Shown: positions 38,470 to 46,973, counted from the first letter of the stretch. The stretch is DNA of 53,636 nucleotides from Saprospiraceae bacterium (GCA_020846655.1 JADLDL010000036.1:1-53636), one strand, 5' to 3'. The notes: generated by a model not told the origin, from the letters alone. Numbers and translations: made by a program.

Positions 38470-39468
38470 TCAATTTGTATCGCAGCCTGGCCCATCCAGC
38501 ACATACCCATCGCCGGTTTTTTCCACCCGGATGGAAAAGGATTCGGCAATGAGTTCGAGCACCCGGTCGAGCGGCAGGTCGTTGTAGCGGGCGGTGAGCG
38601 GACAATTTTCCAGGTTTTTATTTTTAATAGAAATATGTGTGTCGTAGCGGGTATTGATCTGTTCGACCACGGCCAACAGCGGTGTGGATTCAAAATACAG
38701 CACCCGGTTTTTGCCCGAAGGAACGCCTTGTTCCGGAGCAATACGCTGAAGCCGGCCGCTGGGGATGTCGTATTCCGCGCCTTCGCCCGGCAGCAACAGC
38801 AACATTTGCCCGCGCGCCTGCACGCGCACCTTGCCTTCCGATACCCGTACGAAGACCGTGTTGGGGGCCGTACTGTTATCCACTGTAAAAGCCGTGCCTA
38901 CTACCTGTACCTCAAGCGCCTGCACCTCCACGACAAACGGTCGCGCGGTGTCGGGCGCCACCTGAAAAAAGGCTTCGCCCTGCAAGCGCAGCCGGCGTTC
39001 GCGGCGGTTGAATCCGGGGACAACCGTCAGGCCGGAGCGAGGCGCCAGGCGCACGACAGAGCCGTCGGTCAGGGTGTCAGACAGGGCGGTGTTGGCGGCT
39101 ACCAGTTGGAGTGGCGCTCGGCTGGCGCTGCGCTGAAACCAGAGTACGGCTGCTACCGCCAGCACCAAAACAGCCGCCGCTGCCCGCAGCCAGAAACTGC
39201 GTTGCCAACGCAGGGCAACCGTGGGGCTGTGGCCCTTGTTCAGGCTGTCTTTTACCCGGCGCAGTGCGGCTTCGGTATCCAGGGCCCTGGGCGAGGGCGT
39301 TTTGCCTTGGGGCGAGCGTTCCCAGAGCCACTGCAACTCGTCGAAATACCGGCGGTGCGTCGGCGACTCCTCCAGCCAGCGGGCCAGCGTGGCGTCTTCT
39401 TCGGGCGAGCTTTCACCGGCCAGGTGTTTGGCCAGGAGTTCGTCTGTTTTTTCGTCAAAAAAGTTCAT
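38470..39468 (-). CDS. FecR-family anti-sigma/sigma-regulator
   Basis: A 332-residue inner-membrane regulator of the adjacent ECF sigma factor. A cytoplasmic N-terminal region (about 1-88, LLAKHLAGESSPEEDATLARWL) precedes one transmembrane helix (about 91-110, FWLRAAAAVLVLAVAAVLWF), the periplasmic FecR domain (about 120-225, TLTDGSVVRLAPRSGLTV, RRLRLQGEAFFQVAPD, VVGTAFTVD) and a C-terminal DUF4974/STN-like domain (about 255-328, STPLLAVVEQINTRYDTHI). It overlaps the sigma gene by 14 bp, so the two are translationally coupled. On receiving a signal from an outer-membrane STN partner it would release or activate the sigma factor; the candidate partner is encoded 14 bp downstream. Confidence 0.94.
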   Translation of the reverse strand: MNFFDEKTDELLAKHLAGESSPEEDATLARWLEESPTHRRYFDELQWLWERSPQGKTPSPRALDTEAALRRVKDSLNKGHSPTVALRWQRSFWLRAAAAVLVLAVAAVLWFQRSASRAPLQLVAANTALSDTLTDGSVVRLAPRSGLTVVPGFNRRERRLRLQGEAFFQVAPDTARPFVVEVQALEVQVVGTAFTVDNSTAPNTVFVRVSEGKVRVQARGQMLLLLPGEGAEYDIPSGRLQRIAPEQGVPSGKNRVLYFESTPLLAVVEQINTRYDTHISIKNKNLENCPLTARYNDLPLDRVLELIAESFSIRVEKTGDGYVLDGPGCDTN

Positions 39469-40072
39469 CCAGGCGCAGGTTTAAAGATGACAGGAAGCCG
39501 GTGGCCATGGCGCACAGCCCAAAAAAGGTGACCAGGTAATCGGCCAGTTGTACGCGCATGACGCGCAAGGCTTTGCCCATTTGTGTTTCCACGGTTTTGA
39601 TGGAAATGCCGAGTTGTTCGGCAATTTCGCGGTATTTCAGGGCCTCAAAACGGCTCAATTCGAAAATATGGCGGCATTGAGGCGGTAGGGTGTCCATTGC
39701 CCGCTGGAAGCGTTCGGTCAGTTCGGGCGCCGTGTCCTCGGGTAGCGTGTGCATGGTATCGAGCTGTTGGGCATTAAACTCCAGGTATTTCGATTGTACG
39801 CTGCGCGAACGCAGGCGGTTCAGGCAGGCGTTGTGCACGGTTTTGTACAAATACGCCTTCAGCGAAAAGGATACCTGCAACTGACTGCGGTATTCCCACA
39901 ATTTTACAAAGGCTTGCTGAACCAGGTCTTCCGCCTCGTCCATATCGCCGTTGGCCAGCCGACAGGCGTACAAACAAAGCGGCTCATACCAGCGTCGGAA
40001 AACGGCGTCAAAAGCCGCCTCTTCTCCGCGCTGAAAAGCCTGGGTTAGATTATTTTCGTCTGGATACTTCAA
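39455..40072 (-). CDS. ECF RNA polymerase sigma factor
   Basis: A 205-residue sigma-70-family extracytoplasmic-function factor of the FecI-like Bacteroidota group. Region 2 (about 20-90) includes DEAEDLVQQAFVKLWEYR for core and -10 contact; region 4 (about 125-185) has LPPQCRHIFELSRFEALKYR followed by the HTH EIAEQLGISIKTVETQMGKAL. The C-terminus continues for about 20 unusually hydrophobic residues (LVTFFGLCAMATGFLSSLNL) that overlap the FecR start. It is first in the sigma/FecR/STN operon and divergent from a TonB-dependent receptor, the probable target. Confidence 0.95.
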   Translation of the reverse strand: MKYPDENNLTQAFQRGEEAAFDAVFRRWYEPLCLYACRLANGDMDEAEDLVQQAFVKLWEYRSQLQVSFSLKAYLYKTVHNACLNRLRSRSVQSKYLEFNAQQLDTMHTLPEDTAPELTERFQRAMDTLPPQCRHIFELSRFEALKYREIAEQLGISIKTVETQMGKALRVMRVQLADYLVTFFGLCAMATGFLSSLNLRLDELF

Positions 40073-40372
40073 CGTTTACAGGTTTTGCTGTGTCCAATGA
40101 CACGCTGCGGGTGGTTTTACCCTGATCGCAGGTGTGAAAAAATATTTTTTCGCTCAGACGTCAGGGTAAGCCAATAGGTTACGTGTCCTGGGATCGATAC
40201 TTCTGACTTTTTTACGGGTAACTCCGAATGCCCGGGGGAGCGCTGTTTTGACGGCGCTTTCCCCTGGCTTTGTATGCCGTTTGCCCGGCGAGCCTTAGGC
40301 TTTGGCGCTGGGTATTTTTTTTGAAAAATGAAATACAAAAACAAGCAAATCACTGACTAACAAACTATTGCC
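40073..40372. promoter_or_regulatory. 300-bp divergent regulatory region with several dyads
   Basis: No gene is seen. Inverted repeats present: ACCCTGA (40119-40125) with TCAGGGT (40161-40167); inside it the 16-bp palindrome of G-A6-TA-T6-C (40136-40151); and GGGGAGCGC (40235-40243) with GCGCT-TTCCCC (40254-40264). TTTG at 40301 and a TATTTTTTTTG run at 40313-40323 are possible promoter parts for the receptor gene. The region should carry both the sigma-operon promoter and the receptor promoter. Confidence 0.5.
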
Positions 40373-42724
40373 ATGTTCCAAAACAAAAAAATCTTCCTGC
40401 TTTTAATCTGTTTGCTTGCCCTTGGGTATGCTGCCGAGGCACAAAATTACACCCAAACCCTCAAAGGTACGGTACTCGACAAGGCCGTAAAATCGCCCCT
40501 GATCGGTGCCACGGTAGTATTGCTGGACGTGCAGCCACCGATGGGCGCCATGACCGACGCCGATGGCCGCTTCCGCCTGCCTGCGGTGCCGGTCGGCAAA
40601 CACACGGTCCGCGTGACCTACCTGGGCTACAAGGAAGCCGTTGCGGCCAATATCACCCTCAATTCGGGCAAAGAAACCGAGTTGACGATTGAACTGGAAG
40701 AAGACCTGCTGACTACCAAGGAGGTCGTCATCCGGGCTACGGTGGAGAAACAAAAAGCACGCAATGAATTGTCGACGGTGAGCACTCGGACCTTTTCGGT
40801 CGAAGAAACCCAGCGTTTCGCCGCGGCGGTCAACGACCCGGCGCGCATGGCCTCCTCGTATGCCGGGGTGGTGACGGCCAACGACGGCAACAACACGATC
40901 GTAATCCGCGGCAACGCCCCCAACGGCCTGCTCTGGCGGATGGAAGGCGTGGATATCCCCAACCCCAACCACTTTTCTTCGGTAGGCAGCTCCGGCGGTG
41001 GTATTTCGATTCTGAGTTCGCAGTTGTTGTCGAATTCTGATTTCCTGACCGGCGCTTTTGCCGCCGAATACGGCAACGCCTTGTCGGGGGTGTTTGACCT
41101 GAAACTGCGCAAAGGAAATTCCGAAAAACGCGAATTCACCTTTCAGGCCGGCGTACTGGGGCTGGATGCCGCTGTAGAGGGGCCGCTGCGCCTGGGCCGG
41201 CAAAGCGGTTCGTACCTGGTCAACTACCGGTATTCCACCCTGTCCTTGCTGAGCAAAATGGGCGTCAGTATCGGCGACGCCGAGACGAATTTTCAGGACT
41301 TGTCGTTCAATATTTGGATGCCTGCCGGCAAACTGGGGCAATTCACGCTCTTTGGCCTCGGCGGCCTGAGCCGGCAATCGTTTGAGGGGCAGCCCGATTC
41401 CGCGTTGTGGGCAGAGAACGGCGACGAACAATACCACTGGAATTTCCGGGCCAACACCGGCGTCACGGGCCTGACCCACAGCCTCGTTCTGGGCGACAAT
41501 ACGTACCTGAAAACCGTTGTGGCCGTTTCCGGCACCCGCAACGGCACCCAAAGCGACGAGTACCAGGAAAACTACAGCCTGCGACGCTTGTTCGACGGCG
41601 GCTACGACCAAACAAAGACCACCGTTTCAACCACGCTGACCCACAAGTTCAATGCCCGCCATTTGCTGCGCAGCGGCGCTTATGTCAATTTCATGACCTA
41701 TCGCTTTCAGCAAAAAGAATGGGACGACGATGCCGAAAACCTCGTCGAGCAACTCCGCCAAACGGGTTCGGCTACCTCGCTTGATGCCTTTGCCCAATGG
41801 CAATACCGGGCTACCGAGCGCCTGACCTTGAATGCCGGCGCGCATGCCCTGTTTTTTTTCCTCAACAACACCTACTCCGTAGAGCCGCGCGCGGCGCTGA
41901 AATATGCCTTCAGCGACAAGCAATCGCTGAGCCTGGGCTACGGCCTGCATGGCCAGTTGCAACCACTGGGCGTGTATTTTATCCGCGACCAAAACGGCGC
42001 TACACCCAACAGCGGGCTGGGTTTTACCAAGGCGCAGCATTTGGTGTTGTCGTACGACCAATCGTTGCCCGGCAACTGGCACCTGAAGCCGGAACTCTAC
42101 TACCAGGCGCTGTTCGATGCGCCCGTGCGCCGGGATGCGCAGGATGCGTTTTCGCTCCTGAACGTGTATGATGGTTTTGTCGGTGAAATCCTGGTCAACG
42201 GCGGCAAAGGCCGCAACTACGGTGTGGAATTGACGGCGGAAAAATTCCTGAGCAAAGGGTTTTACTTTTTGCTGTCGGCCTCCCTGTTTCAGTCCGAATA
42301 CCAGGGCTCCGACGGGGTGTGGCGCAACTCTCGCTTCAATTCCAAATTTGTCAACAGCCTCGTCACGGGCAAGGAGTGGAACCTGCGCAAGAACCGCAGT
42401 TTTGGCGTCAACCTGAAACTAACCTGGATGGGTGGCCACCGCGAAACGCCGATAGACCTGCCGGCCTCCATTGCCAAAGGCGAAACGGTGTACGACGAGA
42501 GCCGCGCGTTTACCGACCGGATGCCCAACTACTTCCGGCTCGATACGGGTTTCAAACTCAAGCGCAACTTCGAACGCCTGACCACCACGCTGGCCCTCGA
42601 TATTCAAAACACCAGCAACCGGGAGAATATTTTTGGCCGGTACTACGACGATAAGAGCAAAACCATCAAATATTGGTACCAGGCGCCTCTGATTCCGATC
42701 CTGAGCTACCGGGTGGAATTCTAA
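40373..42724 (+). CDS. TonB-dependent outer membrane receptor
   Basis: A 783-residue receptor: signal peptide (to about YAAEAQ), carboxypeptidase-regulatory-like domain (about 28-115, LKGTVLDKAVKSPLIGATVV), a plug (about 120-230, with VIRGNAPNGLLWRMEGVDIP and GNALSGVFDLKLRKGN) and a beta-barrel ending in a C-terminal aromatic strand (PILSYRVEF). The DIPNPNHFSSVGSSGGGISI segment and short plug resemble the non-SusC receptors with an N-terminal CarboxypepD_reg-like domain. It has no STN domain and no partner SusD. Divergent position next to ECF sigma/FecR suggests control by that sigma factor. Substrate unknown (siderophore, peptide or other). Its stop overlaps that of the convergent SWIM gene by 4 bp. 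Confidence 0.92.
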   Translation: MFQNKKIFLLLICLLALGYAAEAQNYTQTLKGTVLDKAVKSPLIGATVVLLDVQPPMGAMTDADGRFRLPAVPVGKHTVRVTYLGYKEAVAANITLNSGKETELTIELEEDLLTTKEVVIRATVEKQKARNELSTVSTRTFSVEETQRFAAAVNDPARMASSYAGVVTANDGNNTIVIRGNAPNGLLWRMEGVDIPNPNHFSSVGSSGGGISILSSQLLSNSDFLTGAFAAEYGNALSGVFDLKLRKGNSEKREFTFQAGVLGLDAAVEGPLRLGRQSGSYLVNYRYSTLSLLSKMGVSIGDAETNFQDLSFNIWMPAGKLGQFTLFGLGGLSRQSFEGQPDSALWAENGDEQYHWNFRANTGVTGLTHSLVLGDNTYLKTVVAVSGTRNGTQSDEYQENYSLRRLFDGGYDQTKTTVSTTLTHKFNARHLLRSGAYVNFMTYRFQQKEWDDDAENLVEQLRQTGSATSLDAFAQWQYRATERLTLNAGAHALFFFLNNTYSVEPRAALKYAFSDKQSLSLGYGLHGQLQPLGVYFIRDQNGATPNSGLGFTKAQHLVLSYDQSLPGNWHLKPELYYQALFDAPVRRDAQDAFSLLNVYDGFVGEILVNGGKGRNYGVELTAEKFLSKGFYFLLSASLFQSEYQGSDGVWRNSRFNSKFVNSLVTGKEWNLRKNRSFGVNLKLTWMGGHRETPIDLPASIAKGETVYDESRAFTDRMPNYFRLDTGFKLKRNFERLTTTLALDIQNTSNRENIFGRYYDDKSKTIKYWYQAPLIPILSYRVEF

Positions 42725-44466
42725 AGGATTTTGACCTTGGCCAGTTCTTCGATCATCGCTTTGCGCCGGGTGTACTGTGTCCGAAAAGCCGTCAACAGTT
42801 CACTGGTTTGAGCCGCAGCGTCCGGATATTGGGCCAAGTGCTCAAGCAAGTAGGCGACCTGGCTGTATTCGCTGCGGGTGTTCGAGCTGGCAGCCAGCGT
42901 TTTCAGCCAGGATATGTACAGGCGCTGTGTTTCTTCGGGGAAATGCTCCAGCAGAGCCGACTCGTATTGCAGCAGCAACTCGAATTCACCGGCCTGGCTG
43001 ATCTGGGCAAAAAGGGCGGGCCAGTCCTGCTCTTCCGCCAAGAGGGGAAGAAGTTGCGGTGTCATGTATTTTTGTTTGGCCAGTTCGGCGATGATGCCTT
43101 TGGCCACGGGGGGCCATTCTTCCGGTGTATAGGTGGATTTTATGGCCAGGTAATACTGCAATTGATACGAATGGCTTCGAAACAAATCCAGGCCCAGGCT
43201 CCGCACCTGGGCCTGGTCGTTTAGGTGCTGGGCCATTTGTAGCAAAAGCAATTTCCATTGCACGACAGTGCCGGAGTGTTGCTTTTGGCGGGCTACTTCG
43301 ATACCGGCTTCTATCAGGTGCCGGGCATCGGCCCAACGGTCCTCATCGATAGCAGCCTGCACCTTGAGCCGGCGAAACTCCGGCACCTCGATATGGGTAT
43401 CGATCAGGGCCTCTGCCTGGGGCAAACGCTGCAGCTGCTGGTAGAGGGCGAGTTTCCAGGACAACCAATACTTCGTCCGGAAATCATTCAATACTGCCTG
43501 GTTTCCGTTGGAGCGGAGCGCCAGGAGTTGCTCATCCAGCAGCAGGTGCAGCTGGTCTTCAGGGTCGCCGGCCGGCGCATACCGAACGAGGAGTTGCATC
43601 ATGACTTTGTGATAGACTTCGCCCTGTTCGGTGTATTTGGGCAGCGTACAATGCTGCCGCAGGTATTCCCAGAGATCGTTTTTGAGCGGCTGGGCGGCAT
43701 CGGCAGATTCGAAGATGCGTTCAAAAAGCCCAAGGCCTTCCCGGATCAGTCCGTTCAGAAAGCCGGTGTTGTCGTAGTATTTGGTGAGTTGTTCGCTGAT
43801 TTCCTCGACGAGTACCTGCACGAGTTGTATCACGCCGAGGTACTGTTTTTTATCCAGTTGGATTTCTGCCTGTCGGATCAATTGGTTCAGGGGTTTGGTG
43901 ATTTTCCGCAGCCCCTTTCCATCGAAATAGCCCCAGCGGCTGACGCCACTGCGCAGGATACTTTTTACCAGTTTGGTGTATTCTGCACTGCCTTGCGCCT
44001 CGTCGGGGGTAGAGAAGCGCGCCATAAACATATTGCGGAAATCGCGTTGCCGCCCGAAGGCTTCCTTGAGAAAAGCCTTCAGTTCTTCGTGGCCCACCCG
44101 TTGGAGGATGTCGTCGAAGGTTTCTTTCTTTTTTTTGGCCGGCTTTTTGGCGCCGGCAGCCTTGGATTTGCGGGCTTTAGCAACGCTTGGCCTTCCGGCC
44201 AAACGCTCGCGCAACACCAGCAACACAGCAGCGGCATGGGCGCAAGGCATCGTTTCGGCGCCGCAATCGCAGCTGCATTGGCTGATTGTATCGCCGGAAA
44301 TGTGCAGCTGCACATCAAAATCTTTTTCCGCCCGTACAAATGCAATCCAATGGCCGGGTGCGCTTTCCTCAAGTTCGTCCACCTTGTTTTTGTGGACGAA
44401 GGCGGCGGCATTTTTGAGCACCGCTGCCGGCACAGTTTGTTCCAATGATGTTAAATCAAGTTGCAT
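42721..44466 (-). CDS. SWIM zinc-finger domain protein
   Basis: A 581-residue protein with an N-terminal SWIM domain: ligands Cys64, Cys66, Cys75 and His77 in the CxC-x8-CxH pattern (SQCSCDCGAETMPCAHAAAVLL). A Lys/Ala-rich linker (about 92-115) is followed by a long alpha-helical region (about 120-581) with TPR-like spacing. SWIM domains bind DNA or proteins and occur next to SNF2 helicases or in MuDR-like proteins; here no helicase gene is adjacent. The open frame starts at 44502, but the ATG at 44466 gives a normal N-terminus (MQLDLTSLEQTVPAAVLKNA). It converges on the TonB receptor with overlapping stops and is divergent from the ThiF-like gene. Confidence 0.85.
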   Translation of the reverse strand: MQLDLTSLEQTVPAAVLKNAAAFVHKNKVDELEESAPGHWIAFVRAEKDFDVQLHISGDTISQCSCDCGAETMPCAHAAAVLLVLRERLAGRPSVAKARKSKAAGAKKPAKKKKETFDDILQRVGHEELKAFLKEAFGRQRDFRNMFMARFSTPDEAQGSAEYTKLVKSILRSGVSRWGYFDGKGLRKITKPLNQLIRQAEIQLDKKQYLGVIQLVQVLVEEISEQLTKYYDNTGFLNGLIREGLGLFERIFESADAAQPLKNDLWEYLRQHCTLPKYTEQGEVYHKVMMQLLVRYAPAGDPEDQLHLLLDEQLLALRSNGNQAVLNDFRTKYWLSWKLALYQQLQRLPQAEALIDTHIEVPEFRRLKVQAAIDEDRWADARHLIEAGIEVARQKQHSGTVVQWKLLLLQMAQHLNDQAQVRSLGLDLFRSHSYQLQYYLAIKSTYTPEEWPPVAKGIIAELAKQKYMTPQLLPLLAEEQDWPALFAQISQAGEFELLLQYESALLEHFPEETQRLYISWLKTLAASSNTRSEYSQVAYLLEHLAQYPDAAAQTSELLTAFRTQYTRRKAMIEELAKVKIL

Positions 44467-44524
44467 ACGCGGCTTGCGTTTTAAGATACAATCATGTTGC
44501 AAATGTTGTTTTTTTGCAGCGGAG

Positions 44525-44563
44525 CCTGAAATTTTTCAGGTAAATCTATCGCATCTAAATTTG
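44525..44563 (+). promoter_or_regulatory. Promoter of the ThiF-like gene with an overlapping 16-bp palindrome
   Basis: TAAATTTG (44556-44563) is a perfect TAnnTTTG; TTTT at 44533-44536 lies exactly 19 bp upstream. The palindrome CCTGAAA-TT-TTTCAGG (44525-44540) covers that -33 region, as an operator would. The ATG at 44575 is only 11 bp after the -7 element, so the transcript should be leaderless or nearly so. Confidence 0.55.
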
Positions 44564-44574
44564 ATCAGCCGCCT

Positions 44575-45309
44575 ATGGAAGCGCCACTCTCCTCCGACGA
44601 ATGGCAACGGTACCTGCGCCAAATGACACTGCCCGGCTGGAGCCTGGAGGGCCAATCCAAAATTGGGCGAAGTAAGGTACTGGTCATTGGTGCAGGCGGT
44701 ATCGGCTCCGGTTTGTTGCCCTACCTGGCCGGCGCCGGCATCGGGCAACTAGGCATCGTCGATGGCGACCGGGTGGAACTGACCAATCTCCACCGGCAAA
44801 CTTTGTACACAGCAGCCGATATCGGCGCCTTGAAAGCCGAATGTAGCGCCCGGCGCGTGCAAGCCGCTAACCCCAACCCCGATATCCGGGCCTACCCCGT
44901 ACGCCTCAGGGCTGAAAATGCAGCGGAGTTACTTGCCGACTACGATATCATCGCCGACGGATCGGACAATACTGAAACCCGATTTCTGGTCAACGATACC
45001 TGCCTCGCGCTCGGCAAGACCCTGGTGTGGGGCGCCGCCGCCGGTTTTCAGGGGCAGGTGACGGTGTTCAATTGGCAGGGCCCGGAAGGCCGGCGGGGCC
45101 CCAACCTGCGCCACCTGATGCCGGAACCACCCACCGATGCGCCCGATTGTGTGGATGCCGGGGTGCTGGGCCCCCTACCTGGTATGGTGGGCGCCCTGAT
45201 GGCTGGCGAAATCCTCAAACTGGCCGCAGGCATAGGAGAGCCTTTGTCGGGGCGGCTGGTGGTATTTGATGCCCGGTCCTTGTTGTTTACAACCTTGAAA
45301 TTTGGATAA
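44575..45309 (+). CDS. MoeB/ThiF/HesA-family adenylyltransferase lacking zinc cysteines
   Basis: A 244-residue E1-like enzyme expected to adenylate the C-terminus of a ubiquitin-like sulphur carrier (MoaD or ThiS type). The ATP site is complete: GAGGIGS (39-45), the Asp of VDGDRVELTNL, Arg74 in NLHRQTLY, and Asp in ADGSDN. It differs from typical MoeB: where the family has P-C-Y-R-C this protein reads P-N-L-R-H, and the second CxxC near the C-terminus is absent because the chain ends early (LLFTTLKFG). It lacks a rhodanese domain too. Zinc binding should thus be lost while adenylation may remain. No sulphur-carrier or molybdopterin/thiamine gene is adjacent. Confidence 0.88.
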   Translation: MEAPLSSDEWQRYLRQMTLPGWSLEGQSKIGRSKVLVIGAGGIGSGLLPYLAGAGIGQLGIVDGDRVELTNLHRQTLYTAADIGALKAECSARRVQAANPNPDIRAYPVRLRAENAAELLADYDIIADGSDNTETRFLVNDTCLALGKTLVWGAAAGFQGQVTVFNWQGPEGRRGPNLRHLMPEPPTDAPDCVDAGVLGPLPGMVGALMAGEILKLAAGIGEPLSGRLVVFDARSLLFTTLKFG

Positions 45310-45412
45310 ATTCCGTCGCGGACGCAAATGCGGGCTTTAAATCGCCCTTCCGCCAAAACCTTTTCCGCTGCCGCTCGTTTATTTCAGAGTTTTCAAAAAA
45401 AAATGAAAATTA

Positions 45413-45991
45413 ATGATCGCACTGCACTTGCCGGTTCCCAAACAAGTTGAACAATATTTAGAGGTCCAGGCACAATTGCCGCATTCCTACCAGCCGGTAG
45501 GCGCCACGGCCTGGCCTGGCCCTGTCAAGGGTTTTAACAACGATCGTCTCCGGGTAGAGTTGGGTCGAGGGGGGGGCGATTTTGAGCGGGCCAAAGCGGC
45601 GATTCGCCGCTGGCGGATGTTTCCGGACGGCTGGACGCAGATTCTGCCAGAGGCCGTACCCATCCGGAACAACGAAGTAGTGGCCATGTATGCGCGGTCA
45701 TTGGGGCTTTGGTGGCGCAATGCCTGCCGGATTGTGTATGTGGTAGACGAGCCGGGCCGCTTCGGGTTTGCGTATGGTACCTTGCCCGGGCACATTGAAC
45801 GCGGAGAGGAGTTGTTTCAGGTGTTGCTCGATGCCAATGACACGGTTTGGTACGAGATCCGGGCCTTTTCGCTGCCCCGGCATTGGTTGGCCTGGCTGGG
45901 ATACCCGCTGACGCGGTATTTGCAGGAAAAATTCAGGCAGGATTCGGCTGCACAAATGCAGGCTTTCGTCCGCAACCCTGAGGCGCTATGA
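45413..45991 (+). CDS. DUF1990-family protein
   Basis: A 192-residue protein matching the DUF1990 pattern: AWPGPVKGFNNDRLRVELG, then AAIRRWRMFPDGWTQILPEAVPI, VAMYARSLGLWWRNACRIVYVVDE and FGFAYGTLPGHIERGEELFQV. No signal peptide or membrane helix. Function unknown. It overlaps the YndJ-like membrane protein gene by 4 bp, so they are translationally coupled; DUF1990 and YndJ-like proteins are known to be neighbours or fused in other bacteria, which suggests a shared but uncharacterised pathway. Homopolymer GGGGGGGCG near 45570 lies within the coding region. Confidence 0.82.
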   Translation: MIALHLPVPKQVEQYLEVQAQLPHSYQPVGATAWPGPVKGFNNDRLRVELGRGGGDFERAKAAIRRWRMFPDGWTQILPEAVPIRNNEVVAMYARSLGLWWRNACRIVYVVDEPGRFGFAYGTLPGHIERGEELFQVLLDANDTVWYEIRAFSLPRHWLAWLGYPLTRYLQEKFRQDSAAQMQAFVRNPEAL

Positions 45992-46929
45992 GCCGGCGTG
46001 GATTGCTCTGGACGAGTTTCGGGGCAGCGGCACTTTGGGGCGCGCTGGTATGGCTTCTTCTCCTGGCGTGGCACCGACCCGAGCTGCAGCACGACCTTTG
46101 GGCCCGGCTGGCGCTCCAACTGGCGGTACTGGTCTGGCTGCCCCTGAGTCTTTCGATGTTGCCGCCGATAGCGCCGTGGCTGCGCTGGTTTGCTTTTCCA
46201 GCTGCGCTGGGGGTGGTGGTGGCCCTGCAATTGCCCGTAGGGCTGCCCGCTGTCCTTTGGTCCTTGCCCTGGCTGTTGCTCTGCGCCAGGGTATTTGTGT
46301 CGGGCGCTGAAGCGGTTTTTCTGACTGGTGGGCACGCTGGCCGCCGGGCAGTGGCCAGTGGCCAGGTTTTCCTGCTGATCGGTGGGCTGGCCTTAACGGC
46401 CGACCGGCTGGGGCTCCGGCCTTTGGGCTTTGATCCGGCCATTATACTGCTGACCGCAGTACATTTTCATTATGCCGGATTTATTTTCCCGATCCTGTTG
46501 GGCTGGGCAGCGGAGCGCTGGCCTTCGGCGTTGTTTCGGTATGCCGCCGGGTTGGCTGTGTTGGCGGTGCCGGTTACGGCCTTGGGGATCACCTACGCTC
46601 AGGTATACCGGTCGTTCGGGTTGGAGGCGCTGGCGGCCTCTTTGGTAGCCTTGGCCGGCTACTTGGGCGCCTGGGGGTATGTGCAGGTTATTTGGCGGGA
46701 GCGATTGCCGGTGACTGTTCGAATCAGTTGGGCAATTCTGGCGATTTGCCTGCTGTTCAGCATGACGCTGGGTTTGGGCTATGCGCTGCGCCCGTACTGG
46801 CCGCTGGAAGGCTTGACGATTCCATCGATGCGTGCCTTGCACGGCACCGCCAATGCCTTGGGGCTGGCCGGCGGCGGGTTGCTTGGCTGGTATTTTTTGA
46901 ACCGCAACGACAGGCAGACCAATCTTTGA
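45988..46929 (+). CDS. YndJ-like polytopic membrane protein
   Basis: A 313-residue inner-membrane protein with about nine hydrophobic helices (for example LWTSFGAAALWGALVWLLLL, ASLVALAGYLGAWGYVQVIW, ISWAILAICLLFSMTLGLGY). The signature LLTAVHFHYAGFIFPILLGW and the C-terminal PSMRALHGTANALGLAGGGL are features of the YndJ family. The histidine cluster HFHYAG in the membrane could bind metal or haem, but that is inference. It is translationally coupled to the upstream DUF1990 gene. No transport substrate can be given. Confidence 0.78.
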   Translation: MSRRGLLWTSFGAAALWGALVWLLLLAWHRPELQHDLWARLALQLAVLVWLPLSLSMLPPIAPWLRWFAFPAALGVVVALQLPVGLPAVLWSLPWLLLCARVFVSGAEAVFLTGGHAGRRAVASGQVFLLIGGLALTADRLGLRPLGFDPAIILLTAVHFHYAGFIFPILLGWAAERWPSALFRYAAGLAVLAVPVTALGITYAQVYRSFGLEALAASLVALAGYLGAWGYVQVIWRERLPVTVRISWAILAICLLFSMTLGLGYALRPYWPLEGLTIPSMRALHGTANALGLAGGGLLGWYFLNRNDRQTNL

Positions 46930-46973
46930 AAGTGAAATGTTAAATCTGTAAAATTTTATACGGATTTGTAAAA

